The notes under the pieces are model-generated. The model searched no databases, had not been told where the DNA came from, and saw nothing but the letters and a program-made list of their open reading frames with translations. The position numbers were made by a program, and so were the translations under genes. From Symsagittifera roscoffensis (lineage: Eukaryota; Xenacoelomorpha; Acoela; Convolutidae), in assembly GCF_963678635.1 (NCBI RefSeq), contig NC_087065.1:1240001-1304000 (forward strand): a stretch of DNA of 64,000 nucleotides. Reading direction: 5' to 3'. Shown here in pieces: positions 11,901-22,501 of this stretch (position 1 is its first letter; every line of letters begins with the position of its first letter).

Positions 11901-14888
11901 GTGCTCGTTAACGGTTCTGCCGGTCATGATGTTAAAAAAGAATAACACCCAGGAGCGCCATAAAAACATCTATGTAACAATCGCCCGGAAGATACATATC
12001 GACGGAAAATAAAACTAAGTCCTAAGACGACTGGCTAACGTCTAAACAGAGCTTTATATGCTTTTCACCGTCTCTACCAAGCCAGTACTTTGGTGGTCTT
12101 TTCTAACATCGGGTCGACAAAAACGTTACTGCTTTCGGCTTCGGTCAAAACACTCAAATTAACTTAATTACATGCAGAAATAGTGAGCTCATGGCTGGGT
12201 CTCAGTATCCCCAGACCACGAGGTCACTCCTAAAAACAGGGTTACTACTATTTACTATATCACTATTGTTTTTGTTCAGTAGATAAAAATCATCATCTCC
12301 ATCGAAGATGGATCAACCCTTTCCCCCAACTCCTAGCTTCTCATCCTTATCAAAATGAATCCAGTTGTTAATTAAATTCAAATCAGGACATGACAAGAAG
12401 CTAAAAGTCTATATAAAAGGATAAATGTCTCAGTTCCGAAACCCTTCCGGACTCTTGAATCCACTGAATCAAGCTCGTTAATCTTGATTTCTTCTTAATC
12501 CGGAAGGCTGTCCTCCGCCCTTCACCGTTGTCCGCAACGGCCGTGCAACTATTGTAGCGACACAATAGTTGCAACTCGGAACCTTCTCTGCTATTCCTGC
12601 AATCTGCTGTTGTTTTTTGATCACGATTCTCGTAGTTATCGTCCGCGCAACTAATGTTGTTGTGTTTTTCTTCGACCTTTTTGCCAAAATGGCCGTTTCT
12701 GACGTATCTCAGAAATGTTACGTAATCACTTCGAAAAATTAAAAATTAGCAATTCCCGAATCCTTTAACCTTGAAGTTTTGTCCCATCGTTCAAATAACG
12801 TCGTTAATCCTTTAAAATCACTAATTCGGAAGGCTCGCTGCTAAAATTTCGAATTCCGCAGAGATTGCATTTTTCACATTCTGGTCGAATGTCACAGATG
12901 GCACAGCGCAACCTTCCGGCGACACGAGAAAAAACGAATAAAGGCCTTATTAACGAAAAAGTATTGCGAAGGAGGGTAGGAATATTCTAGAATTTTTATT
13001 TTCAAATTTTCGATCGGAAGGGGAATATTTCTCAGAAATACAAAAAAGACGGCCATTTTGACGGAAAAAAGAACAACGACAAATATTGTGGAAAACGGTC
13101 GCACAAGAGACGAAAAACACGAAGCCTCTTATCGTGGCAACAACACACGATAAGACCCTTAGCAGCGGATATTAGTGGAGAAGGAAGCTTCAGTGGGGAA
13201 GAAATATTCCACGGAACCCTCCCGTGCCACAAATTGGAAGAGATAAGAACGTTATCTCAGGAAGATTACGGGAGCGGAGGCTTGGTCCCCCAGAGACTGT
13301 TTTATGTGAAGGGACTATATAAAACTGACTTTGTAGCTACTTGGATGTCGTAGAAGTCTAAATTAACACCGGTATTATTTGATATTTTAGAATATGAATA
13401 GCTAGAAAGAGGAAAGGGTCAATCCATCTCCAATGGATTTAATATAGAACTGTCACACAAAAACATGTTAAAATAGGTTGTTCGAGCCGTGTTTTTAATG
13501 ACAATCACGTAGTCTGAGGATCCGAGACTCAGCTATGTGGTTGTGTTCGCATGTAAGCGAAAGCTGATCAAAAGTCGTTTGACTGATGGCCTAAAAATAG
13601 TAACTTTTTACTTAGCCCTAAACAGACCAGAAAATCAACTGGCAAGGTCGAGACGGTAAAAAACGAGCAGGATTAAAGTAGCTGACGCCTGCCAGTTGTT
13701 AATAGGTACTTTTTCTACGCTCCGTCGCTGTGTATTATATGGGCGAATGTTACATAGACGTTTTTATGGCGCTCCTGGGTGGGCCTGTCAAAGGCATAAG
13801 ACCATCATGATCAGCAAGCGTTTCAGCGACGAACCCTCCGCTCCGGGCGCATGCCCGAGTTAGAGGCCTTAATGACCGTTATTGTACTAGGGGGAAGGTG
13901 CGTACCCTCCGTCCAGTACTATTTAGCTTTTTAACTTAGTTAACACCGAAAATTCCGGGGGCCGGAGGGTTAGGTGGGAAATCTAGAGCCCGCTTGTCCC
14001 GAGGTCCCAGGACCAAAAACAATTAAAGAGAGAGTGTAAAACCAAACAAAAATAGTGCATAATCAAGAAAAAGCCAAAAACAAATTTATTTGAAAACAAA
14101 AAAGTACAAAAAAAAACAGTAAAAAATCCAAAAAAGACCAAAAACAGTAAAAAACGTAAAGTGACAGTTTATATGTTATTTCCGGACGAGATGTGATCTG
14201 AACTTCCTATTTGTTGTTGTTTCAGATTGATTTATATCGTTTCTGATAGAAAGATTGTGTGTTTTGGTGAAGGGTTGGATACCCTCCCTTGAGTGTAATT
14301 TGAGTATTTAAGCACGTTAATGGTGATTTTGCCGGTGACCGGAGGGTAGAGTGGCAAGCTGACCGACGTGTTCCACACTCAACAGGGACATAGGGACAAC
14401 ATCCACAACGACTGTTGGGTATCGTTGCGACAATTTTAGTATCGTTCGGGTACTATTTCATTAAAACTTAAGTGGTGGGGGGCACGATTGGCGCGGTCCG
14501 ATTGTACCCTCCGTCGATCACAAATTTCCGAGTTAAGGGTCTTAATTCGGGTATTTTGGTGCAAAGGAGGGTATAGTAATATTTATTAACGACTGCTAAT
14601 AGAAAGATTGTCCTTACTATATATTACTTATCTCCTATTTAGACCCAAGAAGCACCCAAATTTTGTCGAAAATTATCGATTTTCGACCAAACTGTAGACC
14701 CCCAAAATTTTGAATATCCGAGCTTTTCCGAACAGCAAAAAGCTTTTATATAGGGAGTAGCTACCTAGTTCGATCCCCCTAACTAAAGAAACCGCGTGAG
14801 AAAAGACTCAGTAAAAGTTGCAAAAAACCAAAATTTTTCGGTCAAAATTTCGATAATTTTCTGAATTTTGTCAATCTGTTTTGGGGAT
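8992..14888. repeat. 5.9-kb tandem repeat, copy B
   Basis: Near-identical partner of the block at 3,087-8,984. After 14,888 the sequence continues into the outer right arm of the palindrome, which copy A does not have. Copy B therefore looks like the more complete parent, and copy A like a duplication truncated at 8,984. Non-coding by the same reasoning as copy A. Such near-identity can be a very young duplication or an assembly artefact. Confidence 0.95.
9775..10110 (+). repeat. Cluster of ACCC(T/C)TCCGGA motifs (copy B)
   Basis: Second copy of the motif cluster seen at 3,878-4,205, essentially unchanged because it lies in the recent 5.9-kb duplication. Confidence 0.75.
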
Positions 14889-16143
14889 CGAGTTTTTGAA
14901 TTTTTAGAGTTAGAACAATAAAATTTTTTGTATTAGGAGCGTGCTAGCATAACGTGCTCGGCTGCCAGAAAAATTCTTGAGTAACCCTCCGATTAGCTCC
15001 GTGTATAGAGCTAACGACTTAAGGATTGGAAAAGGAAGGAATCGGAGGGTACAAATTTGATAGTTATTGGCCAAATTTTTGTCTCCAAACCAATTTGATA
15101 CGGTTTTTTGCACTATTCCAGTGCCGTACAGGGCTACTACGCTCGTTTCAATTATTTTTAGGCACTTTCAATAGGAATTGCGGAAAAAGTTTCTCAGAAC
15201 CTATATAGGTGGTGAAAAAAGGCCGTTTGTATAAACACTTTTTTGCAATTTCTCAAAGACTAGCCAACCGATTGGGATAATTTTGGTACCATAAGTCGAC
15301 GTTTTTTGGACCACTTTTCCGGACCGCAACCGTTTTTGGGTTGATAATCTCGGAAAAGAAAATTTGTTTAGAATTTGTTGGTTCGGAGGGTCCAAATTAC
15401 AGGTAACCCTCCGAGCGGCAGAAAATTTTATCAAAACACCTTTTTATCCAACTGGGAAGGTTGACCGTGTCAGCCAACCTGGTTTTAAGTCAGGTGGACC
15501 GCTTTTGGAGACTTTTACGCGGTAACATAACCTTTTTTCTTGATTCTTGGGGAACCCTCCGAAGTAACCCTCCGGAGTCAGCTAAACCCCTTAGCAACCC
15601 TCCTTAGTGGAAAATTTCCACGAGATCATCCAAAGAAGTTAAGACAACCCCCCATAGAGAATTTAGCTTGTTTTGACGCTTCCTGGAGTTAATTGAAGGC
15701 CCTTCTAAGTGAGGTTCAGAAATTTGAAAATTTTGGAGGTACCCTCCGAAGAAACCCTCCGGAGCATATTAAGCATCTTATTGACCCTCCTTAGTAAATT
15801 TAAGGGGACCCTCCGAAGTAACTTGGGTGATTTAGGTACCCTCCGAAGTAACCCTCCGAGGTAGGCTAAGTGTCTTAACAACCCTCCGAAGTAACCAACC
15901 GGAGTGACTTAAACATCTTAGCAACCCTCATTGTTAGAAACTTGAGGAAACCTTCTGTGGCAATTTGGGAGACGGGAATTATCCATTTAATAAAGATCAT
16001 ATTAGGACATTAGGCGTGCTTATTAGGATCATAAGAACCCATTCTGACCCGGAAATTTGTGATCAACTTTGGATTCTACATTGGGTGTATCAGAAGTACC
16101 CGAACAAAGAAATTCTTTTTTGATTGTGATTTTGGTCGTGTGG
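14889..16143. other. Outer right arm and transition to the RNA modules
   Basis: About the first 600 bases mirror 10.3-10.9 kb on the opposite strand; 15.5-15.94 kb holds the CCCTCCG repeats; 15.96-16.14 kb is unassigned. No coding potential was recognised. The right boundary of the palindromic element lies somewhere here. Confidence 0.55.
15545..15935 (+). repeat. Degenerate tandem ACCCTCCGAAGT repeats
   Basis: Around ten copies of ACCCTCCGAAGT or ACCCTCCGGAGT alternate with spacers containing TTAGCA or CTTAG. They lie in the outer right part of the palindromic element and share the CCCTCCG core with the clusters at 3.9 and 9.8 kb, but the 3' half (AAGT) is different. No open frame is seen. 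Confidence 0.75.
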
Positions 16144-16292
16144 TTGCCTTGAGCTACTTAATAGGAAAGTTCGGGCAATCCGGGAACAAATAAAAGAAGA
16201 CCTCGGTGAGTGTATTAGGAAAATACACACTCACTTGAGAAGAAAAGTTGTTCCCTGCTCTCGTGCACTTGGAGCAGTCCGGGTGTGGGGGA
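16144..16292 (+). ncRNA. Structured RNA module 1
   Basis: Four stems can be drawn: 16,144-16,155 with 16,168-16,178; 16,182-16,189 (GGGAACAA) with 16,248-16,255; 16,206-16,213 (GTGAGTGT) with 16,227-16,234, extended by CTC/GAG; and 16,255-16,260 with 16,272-16,277. A T5 run follows at about 16,294. The downstream module at 16,329 has the same layout with paired substitutions that keep the stems. The segment around 16,168-16,181 looks weakly like a Pol III B box. It lies upstream of gag, so it is either a structured leader/packaging element or a small RNA gene. I recognise no known family. Confidence 0.6.
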
Positions 16293-16328
16293 GCTTTTTC
16301 ATAGACTTCAGAAATTTTCGATCAGAGG

Positions 16329-16480
16329 TTGCCTTGAGCTACTTAATAGGACAGCTCGAGCAATCGCAGGGCACCTAAAAGAAGACCTCGGTGGGTGTTT
16401 TAGGCAAATACACACCCACTTGAGAAGACTGTGTCCTGGGCTTTATTCTTTCGGATCGTTCCGATTGAGGGAAGTCTTTT
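16329..16480 (+). ncRNA. Structured RNA module 2
   Basis: Tandem homologue of the preceding module, offset 185 bases. Stems: 16,329-16,340 with 16,353-16,363; 16,367-16,374 (CAGGGCAC) with 16,431-16,438 (GTGTCCTG); 16,391-16,398 (GTGGGTGT) with 16,412-16,419; and 16,451-16,455 with 16,460-16,464. Single-stranded parts such as TAAAAGAAGACCTCGGTG and TAGG.AAATAC are conserved while stem bases change in pairs. A T5 run near 16,476 follows the last hairpin, as in module 1. Confidence 0.6.
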
Positions 16481-16909
16481 TCTTTAAGACTAAGTTTTGT
16501 TGATCTGTTTCTGAATCATCACTGCTTTTTATCAAAGATTGTTTAATTTTAACAAAGCAGTGACTTGATAAATTGTGTGGCGATAAATTGATACTGACAA
16601 AAGGTCGCTGTCACCTGTAGGATATTCTTATCTGGTTATCCATTGTGTTTTGTGTGTTGATTATAACTGTGAAAATTTTGTGATACTGTTATACTATACA
16701 ACAGGGTTGAGTTAGCATTATATCAATACTGAGCAGGCCCTGTGTGTGTAACTCTAGCTGAGTCACTAAGATTGTCATTGAGAAACCTAAGAGACATTCT
16801 TGATACTTACGAGATCGAAGAGGTAGCGTTAAGTAATTTAACTTGAACTTGTTTGCGGTACGTGTGCATCGCCATTAAATCATACGGATATTGTTTTTTG
16901 TCACAAAGC
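16481..16909 (+). other. Leader between RNA modules and gag
   Basis: AT-rich sequence with no open frame starting at ATG. No primer-binding site complementary to a tRNA end and no counterpart downstream of unit B (37.98-38.75 kb) was found, so it cannot be called an LTR. Confidence 0.4.
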
Positions 16910-19617
16910 ATGCAGCGCAGGGACTCGTTAGGATCGACTACTAAGATTCCAGGGCTGAGCAAGGGCAGCACGCGAAAATTTAAAACTAGGCGTAGTCAGT
17001 CCTCGTTTAGCAGCGCCTCCGACGTGTTTGCCGAAACCGAATCGACTAAAGGTCAACCTGATCTTTCACTGAGCGAAATGAAAATAAGGAGCGAGAAAAA
17101 CCTCGATGGCGATCAAAGACGGAGCGCCGAAGCCGGAACCGCGAGCGAAACGCTTGTGGACCCCTTTGACGAAGGAGAACGAACGCTTATTCGACCCGAC
17201 TTTGAGCCAAGCGAGGACCTCGAGCGGGAGGAAGTCGAGAGGACGGAAGAGACCTAGGAGTGTTCCGAGGTCGAGCCGCGAGAGGAAGTGTTATTCAAGG
17301 GAATGTCCAAATCGGAGACCAAGAGTCATAGGTGGAGGAGAGAATATTCACATTCGGCTAATACCCACTCATCTCTGACCAAGCAGAGTAACAACGCGAT
17401 GATGTCGAGTATAAGCCCGAGTGAAGAACAACCGGGTTCGAAGGCAAAGAAGAGTTGGAAATCTTTGTACGATGAGCGCATGGCGTCACTACGAACTGAA
17501 GGTTTTTCTTCCAGTTATGACTACCCGGAGATAACCCATCCGGATGTGAACTTCACACCGTGCCCAAGGAACGACATGAGCAGGAAGGCGTCGTCCGCCT
17601 CGCCGACCAGGCCCATGTCAGATGGGATAACGATGGGAGCGTCATCAACGTTCGACAGATTGATGACGTCGATGAGCAAGCAAAAAGGCGGTGCGTCATC
17701 AAGCACCAGGCTGCAGCCGCAGTTGACCTCATCTTCTTTGGGACTAACCCCGTCATTTGGGGCCACTGGCGACATAAGTGACATGTTCGCTGGCGTAATG
17801 AATGGTCTGGATGAACTAAGACGGGACATGACTAAGAGAATAGATCAGGTTTACGAGAGAGCTCAACAGGGTCGAGAGAATCTGAGAGATGAACTAACGC
17901 ACGCGAAGTCGCAGGCGAGGGTTGATCAGGCTCAACTGATTCGCAACACCGATCAATGCCTGGCGGAGAGCCTGGCACAAGCAAACAAGGAGTCACAGGA
18001 AAGAGAGGCTAGGATGACGAGAGAGATCGAGCGATTGTTGAACGATCATGATAGTACCTACGCCCACACGATGACTAGCCTGGAGAAAAGGTTAGATGCC
18101 AAGTCTGACTTAATGATGCGGAAGCTTGACGCGATCCTGAATGGGAGCAATTGGCAGGAGCGTTCCAACCAAAGGGAGCGCTCACGCCATGCGAATGATG
18201 AAGATGGTACGGGCAGCAACGCCAGAACCCAGCAAAGCTCGAGAAGAAACTACGAACCTAGGAACAAGGAGCGGCCAAGGGCAGCCCCGTCGAGGCCTGG
18301 CTGGACGAACCCAGTCCCGCCGGAGGCAGATGCTACCCCGGAGACAAGGTTGCCAACTGTGCCACAAGTCAGTTCACTACCAGATCTGACTACAATCTCA
18401 CAGGACACAACGATGTATGCCTCGATATTTGAGCCTCTGAACAGATCTCTCGAAACATTCATCACCAAACTCTCGAAGTCAACCGAGAGAGGAGAGAGGT
18501 CAAGAAGGACACTGAAAAAGTCGAAGTCAAATAAGGACGAGTCAGACGGCTGCACTGATACTTGGATAGAGGTGATGAAGTTACACTTTGAGGAAGAGAG
18601 TCTCTCCAAGAAACAAGAGTGCAGCGCGCTAACGAGCAACCTGGAGGGTACTGCCCTAAATTGCGTAATGGCGAAAAGAACCAATGAGAGAGACAGCGCT
18701 CGCAAGATATTCGACATCCTGCTGAATCGTTTCGGCTCTGGAGTACAAGGGCACCAGGCTATGGTGAAATTCGAAAAGAGGCGTCAAAGAGATGACGAAT
18801 CCATAGATAAATTTTTGGACGACCTTGAGTTGCTTAGGAGGAGAAGCAATCCCGATGAGAGAATATCCGAGCGGAACTTGGCGATTGCTTCGAAGTTCAT
18901 GGACGGAGTAAAGAGTGAGGAGTTGAAGACGATGTTGGCCACACACTTCACCCTGTCACTTGACCAGGTACCCACGCCCGATGATTCGCGCATGAAGTCA
19001 CGCGAGTATTTGCTCATAAAGCCGAGGGCGCAAAACCGTTACAGCAATTATGGTAACTATAGCGGGACAAACACTGGTGCGAATTCCAGTTGGTACAAAC
19101 CTCGCGATGACATGGATAAGAGGAGATCGTGTGCGAATTGTGGTTCGATGGACCATCACGTTTCCGCGTGTTCTGCATACAAACAGAACATGAAGGCAAT
19201 AGGCTACTTCCTCGAGGACGCCGACGCGACCGACGAGGATCACGAAGAGTACGTCAGAGGGCTCATCATGAAATATGGTCCGAGGTTTTTCTTCTGTAAT
19301 TTGGAGGGACACTTCAAGTAAGTCGGATTGTACTCAATTTTGGGATGCAGTGGCGGACGCGAAACATCCCCGCCACAAAGAGGCGCTTTCGGGTGTCAAG
19401 GCCAGTCGAGCACGTCTGATGAACGAGGCCGAGTCTCGGAGAAAGGAGAAGATACCGAGCACCTTCACGACGAAGAAGGTGAAGACACTGCCTGATGAGG
19501 TGGTAGCCTCGAACCTGGAGGCAGAGTCGTCTAGCCCACTCAGGTGGATTACGGCCTGGCGGCAAGGACAGCACTGCAGAATGTCAAACAGGACCTAGCC
19601 ACGAAAGAAGTGGAGCA
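16910..19617 (+). pseudogene. gag: Ty3/gypsy-like gag, broken
   Basis: The first ATG of the frame is at 16,910. Order: charged N-terminal region, helical coiled-coil region (about 17,790-18,140), Arg/Asn-rich linker, capsid-like domain (about 18,500-18,960), zinc knuckle CX2CX4HX4C at 19,130-19,171 and a second, damaged knuckle near 19,291-19,330 whose first Cys is Phe. It matches the minus-strand gag at the window start over most of its length. Breaks: in-frame TAG at 17,255-17,257, a 4-base insertion after 19,317 that brings in a stop, and another frame change near 19,540. The C-terminal frame then overlaps the pol ATG at 19,618 by about 60 bases. Gag would package element RNA. Confidence 0.85.
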
Positions 19618-22155
19618 ATGGGTAAGGTCGGAGCTGGAGAGCACAGATCTTCGGAGTGTTTTAATATTATGGGTAAAACGACGAAAGTAGAAGACAAAGA
19701 GGAACCCAGGAAACAGGGACTAAAACTGAACGTTATATCTGGGAGAACCTTCGGCATGACGATGGAGGGGACGAAAATAATGTCCATTATCTCAGTCGCA
19801 GGGCACCAGGTGGTCAAGAACTTGAGTGAACCATCTGAGATTACACTAGTCCACCTGGACATCTATGCCGACTACCTGAAGGAGAAAGATCCCAAACTGG
19901 ACTCCAGGGCAGTGCAAGCGCTGCTCACAACAGGAGGCCCGAGGCTGATGAAAGTGGATGGACATTATATCGATGTTCATGGCCCTTACCCGATTCTAAT
20001 GAATGTGGATGGCATCAATATCTACACCAAAGCTCACATAACTGATGCGAACGATCAGATTGGCCGGATATACATTGGTCAAGAGGAGCTGAAGGTTAAA
20101 AGAATCGGACACAACGCGATGCTCGAACAAGATGCGGTGCACATAGGTTGCGAGGCCGATCTGGCCGCACACGTGCTGGACGTGCAAGGCAGACAACTTT
20201 CAGTAAAGGGACTGCTAGACACGGGAGCAGTGGTTAGTGTCATGCCAGTCAAAACTTGGACCAACATGGGTTTCGAAAGGTCGGATCTCATACCGACAAA
20301 CATCAGGTTGGCAGCTGCCAATCAGGGAGCGATCTATGTGACTGGACGAACCCCGATCATTTCACTGCAGCTCGGAGGAAGACATCTTTGGATGAGCTTC
20401 CTAGTAGTGGAGAATTTGGACGAATCCGATCAGTTCATCTTAGGAAGGGATTTTGTGCGCAACTTTGATGTCACGATCGATCTCAATGACGGGTTGATTA
20501 GGATCAAAGATCCTGAGAGAAAGTATGAAAAGAGACCCCTTAATAAGATCTTAATTAACCAGGCCAAGGTGCCAATTTTTCTGGATCGAAAAGTTAGATT
20601 AAAACCAAACCAAGCCGTAGTAGCGACGTTTAGGATGAGGAACTTGAATGAACTCAGCAATGACAGACAGGTGTGTCTGGTACCAAATCCAAACAGTAAA
20701 AGCTCGGCTATTTTAGGAAGAAGCTTCTCACTCACTCAGAGCGGACTGTGTGTGAGTGTGTTATTGAACACAGAAGCAACAACAGTGACAATACAGAGGG
20801 GAAAGAAACTTGGCTATGCTTTGCCTCTGAACACAGATTTTCAGAGTGTGGAGAACTTGAAAAAGTTTAATGTAACTAAATGTCCATTGCATGCGAACCA
20901 AGAAAGTATAATGAGGAGAGTGAATGAATTGAAATCTTCTAGGAAATTGTTTTCAATGAAATCGGAAACAGATGATGGGCTGTCTAGTTGCTCCAACTTT
21001 CCTGAGAGGCCGACAGAAGTAGAGTTAGCAGCGAATAAACCAGTCCTACCTGAGATAGAACATTTGAAGGGTAAAATATCAGACAAGGAACTAGATTCGC
21101 TCAGAGCGGTGCTAAATCGGAACGCAGACGTTTTTTCGAAACATAAGGCCAACATAGGTTGCTGTAATTTTGTAGAACACGAGATTGAGGTAGAAGAGGG
21201 CTCGGTACCTCATAGGGAAGGGGCGATAAGAATGACCCCAAACAAGTCAGAAGCGTGTAGGAAGGAAATCGAGATGTTAATGGAGTACGACATGATCGAG
21301 CCGTCGAAGTCCCCGTGGGCTTGTGGCGTGATCATGGCGAAAAAGAAAGGGGGACAACTCAGATTTTGTTGTGATTTCCGTTATCTGAACGCAGTGACTA
21401 TAAAGGACGCATACCCGATTCCCCGCATCGATGAGAGCCTATCCAAGCTGGGAGACGCGAAGTTCTTCACGACGTTGGATTTGGGCTCAGCGTTCTGGCA
21501 AGTGCCACTCAGAAAGCAGGATCGAGAGAAAACAGGCTTTGCGTGCGAGCTGGGATTGTTCCAGTGGAAGAGGATGCCGTTCGGATTGTGCAACGCGACG
21601 GCCACATTCCAGCGACTGATGGCCCACGCACTCACGAGCGTCACTAAGAAATACGGGAATCTCATCATGTGTTATGTTGATGATGTCGTGATTGCAACAC
21701 CTACCTTAGAAGACCACATAGAGAGGTTGGAGGAGGTGTTTTCTTGCATGAAGCAGGCGGGTCTGAAATGTAAACCCTCTAAGTGTGAAATCCTCAGAGA
21801 TTCCATAAAGTATCTGGGCCGCCTGGTGGACAAACATGGAGTGAGACCAGATCCTGAAGCGGTTGAAGCGGTGCTGACCTGGAAGGCGCCTAAAACAGAT
21901 ACCCAGCTGATGAGTTTTTTGGGATTCGCTAATTATTATCGAGAGTTCATCAAGGGGTATGCTGACAAAATATACCCCATGCAGCGGTTGATGAGAAACA
22001 AGGGCAAAAAGTTCACTTTGACTGATGAGGCACAAGTTTCATTTGAAAACATCAAACGTGAACTTTGCGAGGCACCGGTCCTCGGCATGCCAACAGAGAA
22101 GGGGATGTTCGTTATATTGGTCGTTGGATCGTGCGCCTGGATGGATACCACATGA
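19618..22155 (+). CDS. pol: Pol: aspartic protease and reverse transcriptase
   Basis: An open frame of 845 codons from an ATG. Residues about 30-190 are a conserved pre-protease region; the protease motif LLDTGA is at about residue 198, with ILGRDF further on. The RT domain spans about 500-790, with the fingers region CDFRYLN, the palm motif TTLDLGSAFWQ and the catalytic YVDD near residue 686, followed by the thumb/connection FLGFANYYREF. This matches Ty3/gypsy pol. The frame ends artificially: after MPTEKGM a deletion of about 290 bases, judged against 60,250-60,530 on the minus strand, removes most of RNase H and shifts the frame, so the last 14 or so residues are not native. RT and protease motifs look complete; the element as a whole is defective. 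Confidence 0.9.
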   Translation: MGKVGAGEHRSSECFNIMGKTTKVEDKEEPRKQGLKLNVISGRTFGMTMEGTKIMSIISVAGHQVVKNLSEPSEITLVHLDIYADYLKEKDPKLDSRAVQALLTTGGPRLMKVDGHYIDVHGPYPILMNVDGINIYTKAHITDANDQIGRIYIGQEELKVKRIGHNAMLEQDAVHIGCEADLAAHVLDVQGRQLSVKGLLDTGAVVSVMPVKTWTNMGFERSDLIPTNIRLAAANQGAIYVTGRTPIISLQLGGRHLWMSFLVVENLDESDQFILGRDFVRNFDVTIDLNDGLIRIKDPERKYEKRPLNKILINQAKVPIFLDRKVRLKPNQAVVATFRMRNLNELSNDRQVCLVPNPNSKSSAILGRSFSLTQSGLCVSVLLNTEATTVTIQRGKKLGYALPLNTDFQSVENLKKFNVTKCPLHANQESIMRRVNELKSSRKLFSMKSETDDGLSSCSNFPERPTEVELAANKPVLPEIEHLKGKISDKELDSLRAVLNRNADVFSKHKANIGCCNFVEHEIEVEEGSVPHREGAIRMTPNKSEACRKEIEMLMEYDMIEPSKSPWACGVIMAKKKGGQLRFCCDFRYLNAVTIKDAYPIPRIDESLSKLGDAKFFTTLDLGSAFWQVPLRKQDREKTGFACELGLFQWKRMPFGLCNATATFQRLMAHALTSVTKKYGNLIMCYVDDVVIATPTLEDHIERLEEVFSCMKQAGLKCKPSKCEILRDSIKYLGRLVDKHGVRPDPEAVEAVLTWKAPKTDTQLMSFLGFANYYREFIKGYADKIYPMQRLMRNKGKKFTLTDEAQVSFENIKRELCEAPVLGMPTEKGMFVILVVGSCAWMDTT

Positions 22156-22501
22156 TCATAGAGCATCGTACCCGTGACAAGCACCAGAACGCAGATAGCC
22201 TCAGTAAAAAGACAGAACTTTATGAGCGCCTCGAGGAGAAACAGGCTAACCAATCAGAAATCAAAGAAGGGTTTTCATTTCTGGACAAGGAAACCTACGA
22301 CAAACTGCCACTTACTAGGTGGTTGGATAAGTCAGGGCATCCTATACCCGGACACCCTGACCTTCCAGTAGAAACGGCCGCGGAGATAAAAGTTTTAGCC
22401 AGAGGCGAGCCCGTTCCATTGGATCTGTTAGTACGATCCAATTTGGTACAGCAAGAACTTACCAGGCTGGGTATAAACAGCATGGCCCTATTAAACGGAC
22501 G
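22105..22501 (+). pseudogene. RNase H C-terminal remnant
   Basis: After the deletion at about 22,107 the frame continues as the end of a Ty3-type RNase H: the word DKHQNADSLSK contains the last catalytic Asp. The first catalytic Asp (LDTDAS in the minus-strand copy), the Glu and the second Asp are missing. Following residues (DKETYDKLPLTRWLDKSGHPIPGHPDLP) match a tether region also present near 60.0-60.1 kb. A stop at 22,503-22,505 ends the frame; the linker ORF begins there in another frame. Confidence 0.8.

Larger units (their letters stand above)
8992..16000. mobile_element. Long palindromic (foldback-like) non-coding element
   Basis: The two halves are diverged inverted repeats around about 12,895. 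Landmarks pair at matching distances: the block ending GGCGCTCCTGGG near 13,770 with its complement near 11,950; the ATACCCTCC block near 11,134 with GGAGGGTAT near 14,570; and the stretch at 10,503-10,568 with the complement of 15,135-15,200 (about 2.3 kb either side of the centre). Arms are therefore at least 2.4 kb, perhaps 3 kb, and heavily diverged. No transposase is visible, so this would be a non-autonomous element. The outer ends are uncertain and no target-site duplication was identified. Confidence 0.8.

Noticed and set aside
3427-15434. Many 60-90 codon open frames in the 3-15 kb region
   Set aside because: They occur on both strands, have no protein-like conservation, and several overlap palindrome arms and motif clusters. 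Identical copies in A and B reflect the recent duplication, not selection.
15545-15935. CRISPR-like array
   Set aside because: Repeats are short and degenerate with irregular spacers, in an animal-type locus with no cas genes.
16144-16180. Resemblance of module 1 start to U12 snRNA
   Set aside because: Only scattered bases match, and the Sm site and later stems of U12 are absent.
16165-16185. tRNA gene suggested by TTCGGGCAATCC
   Set aside because: No acceptor stem, anticodon arm or A box at the right spacing; at best a weak B-box resemblance.
19312-19330. CAAGTAAGT at the gag break as a splice donor
   Set aside because: A 4-base insertion relative to the left gag explains it, and the protein simply continues in another frame right after it, so no intron is needed.
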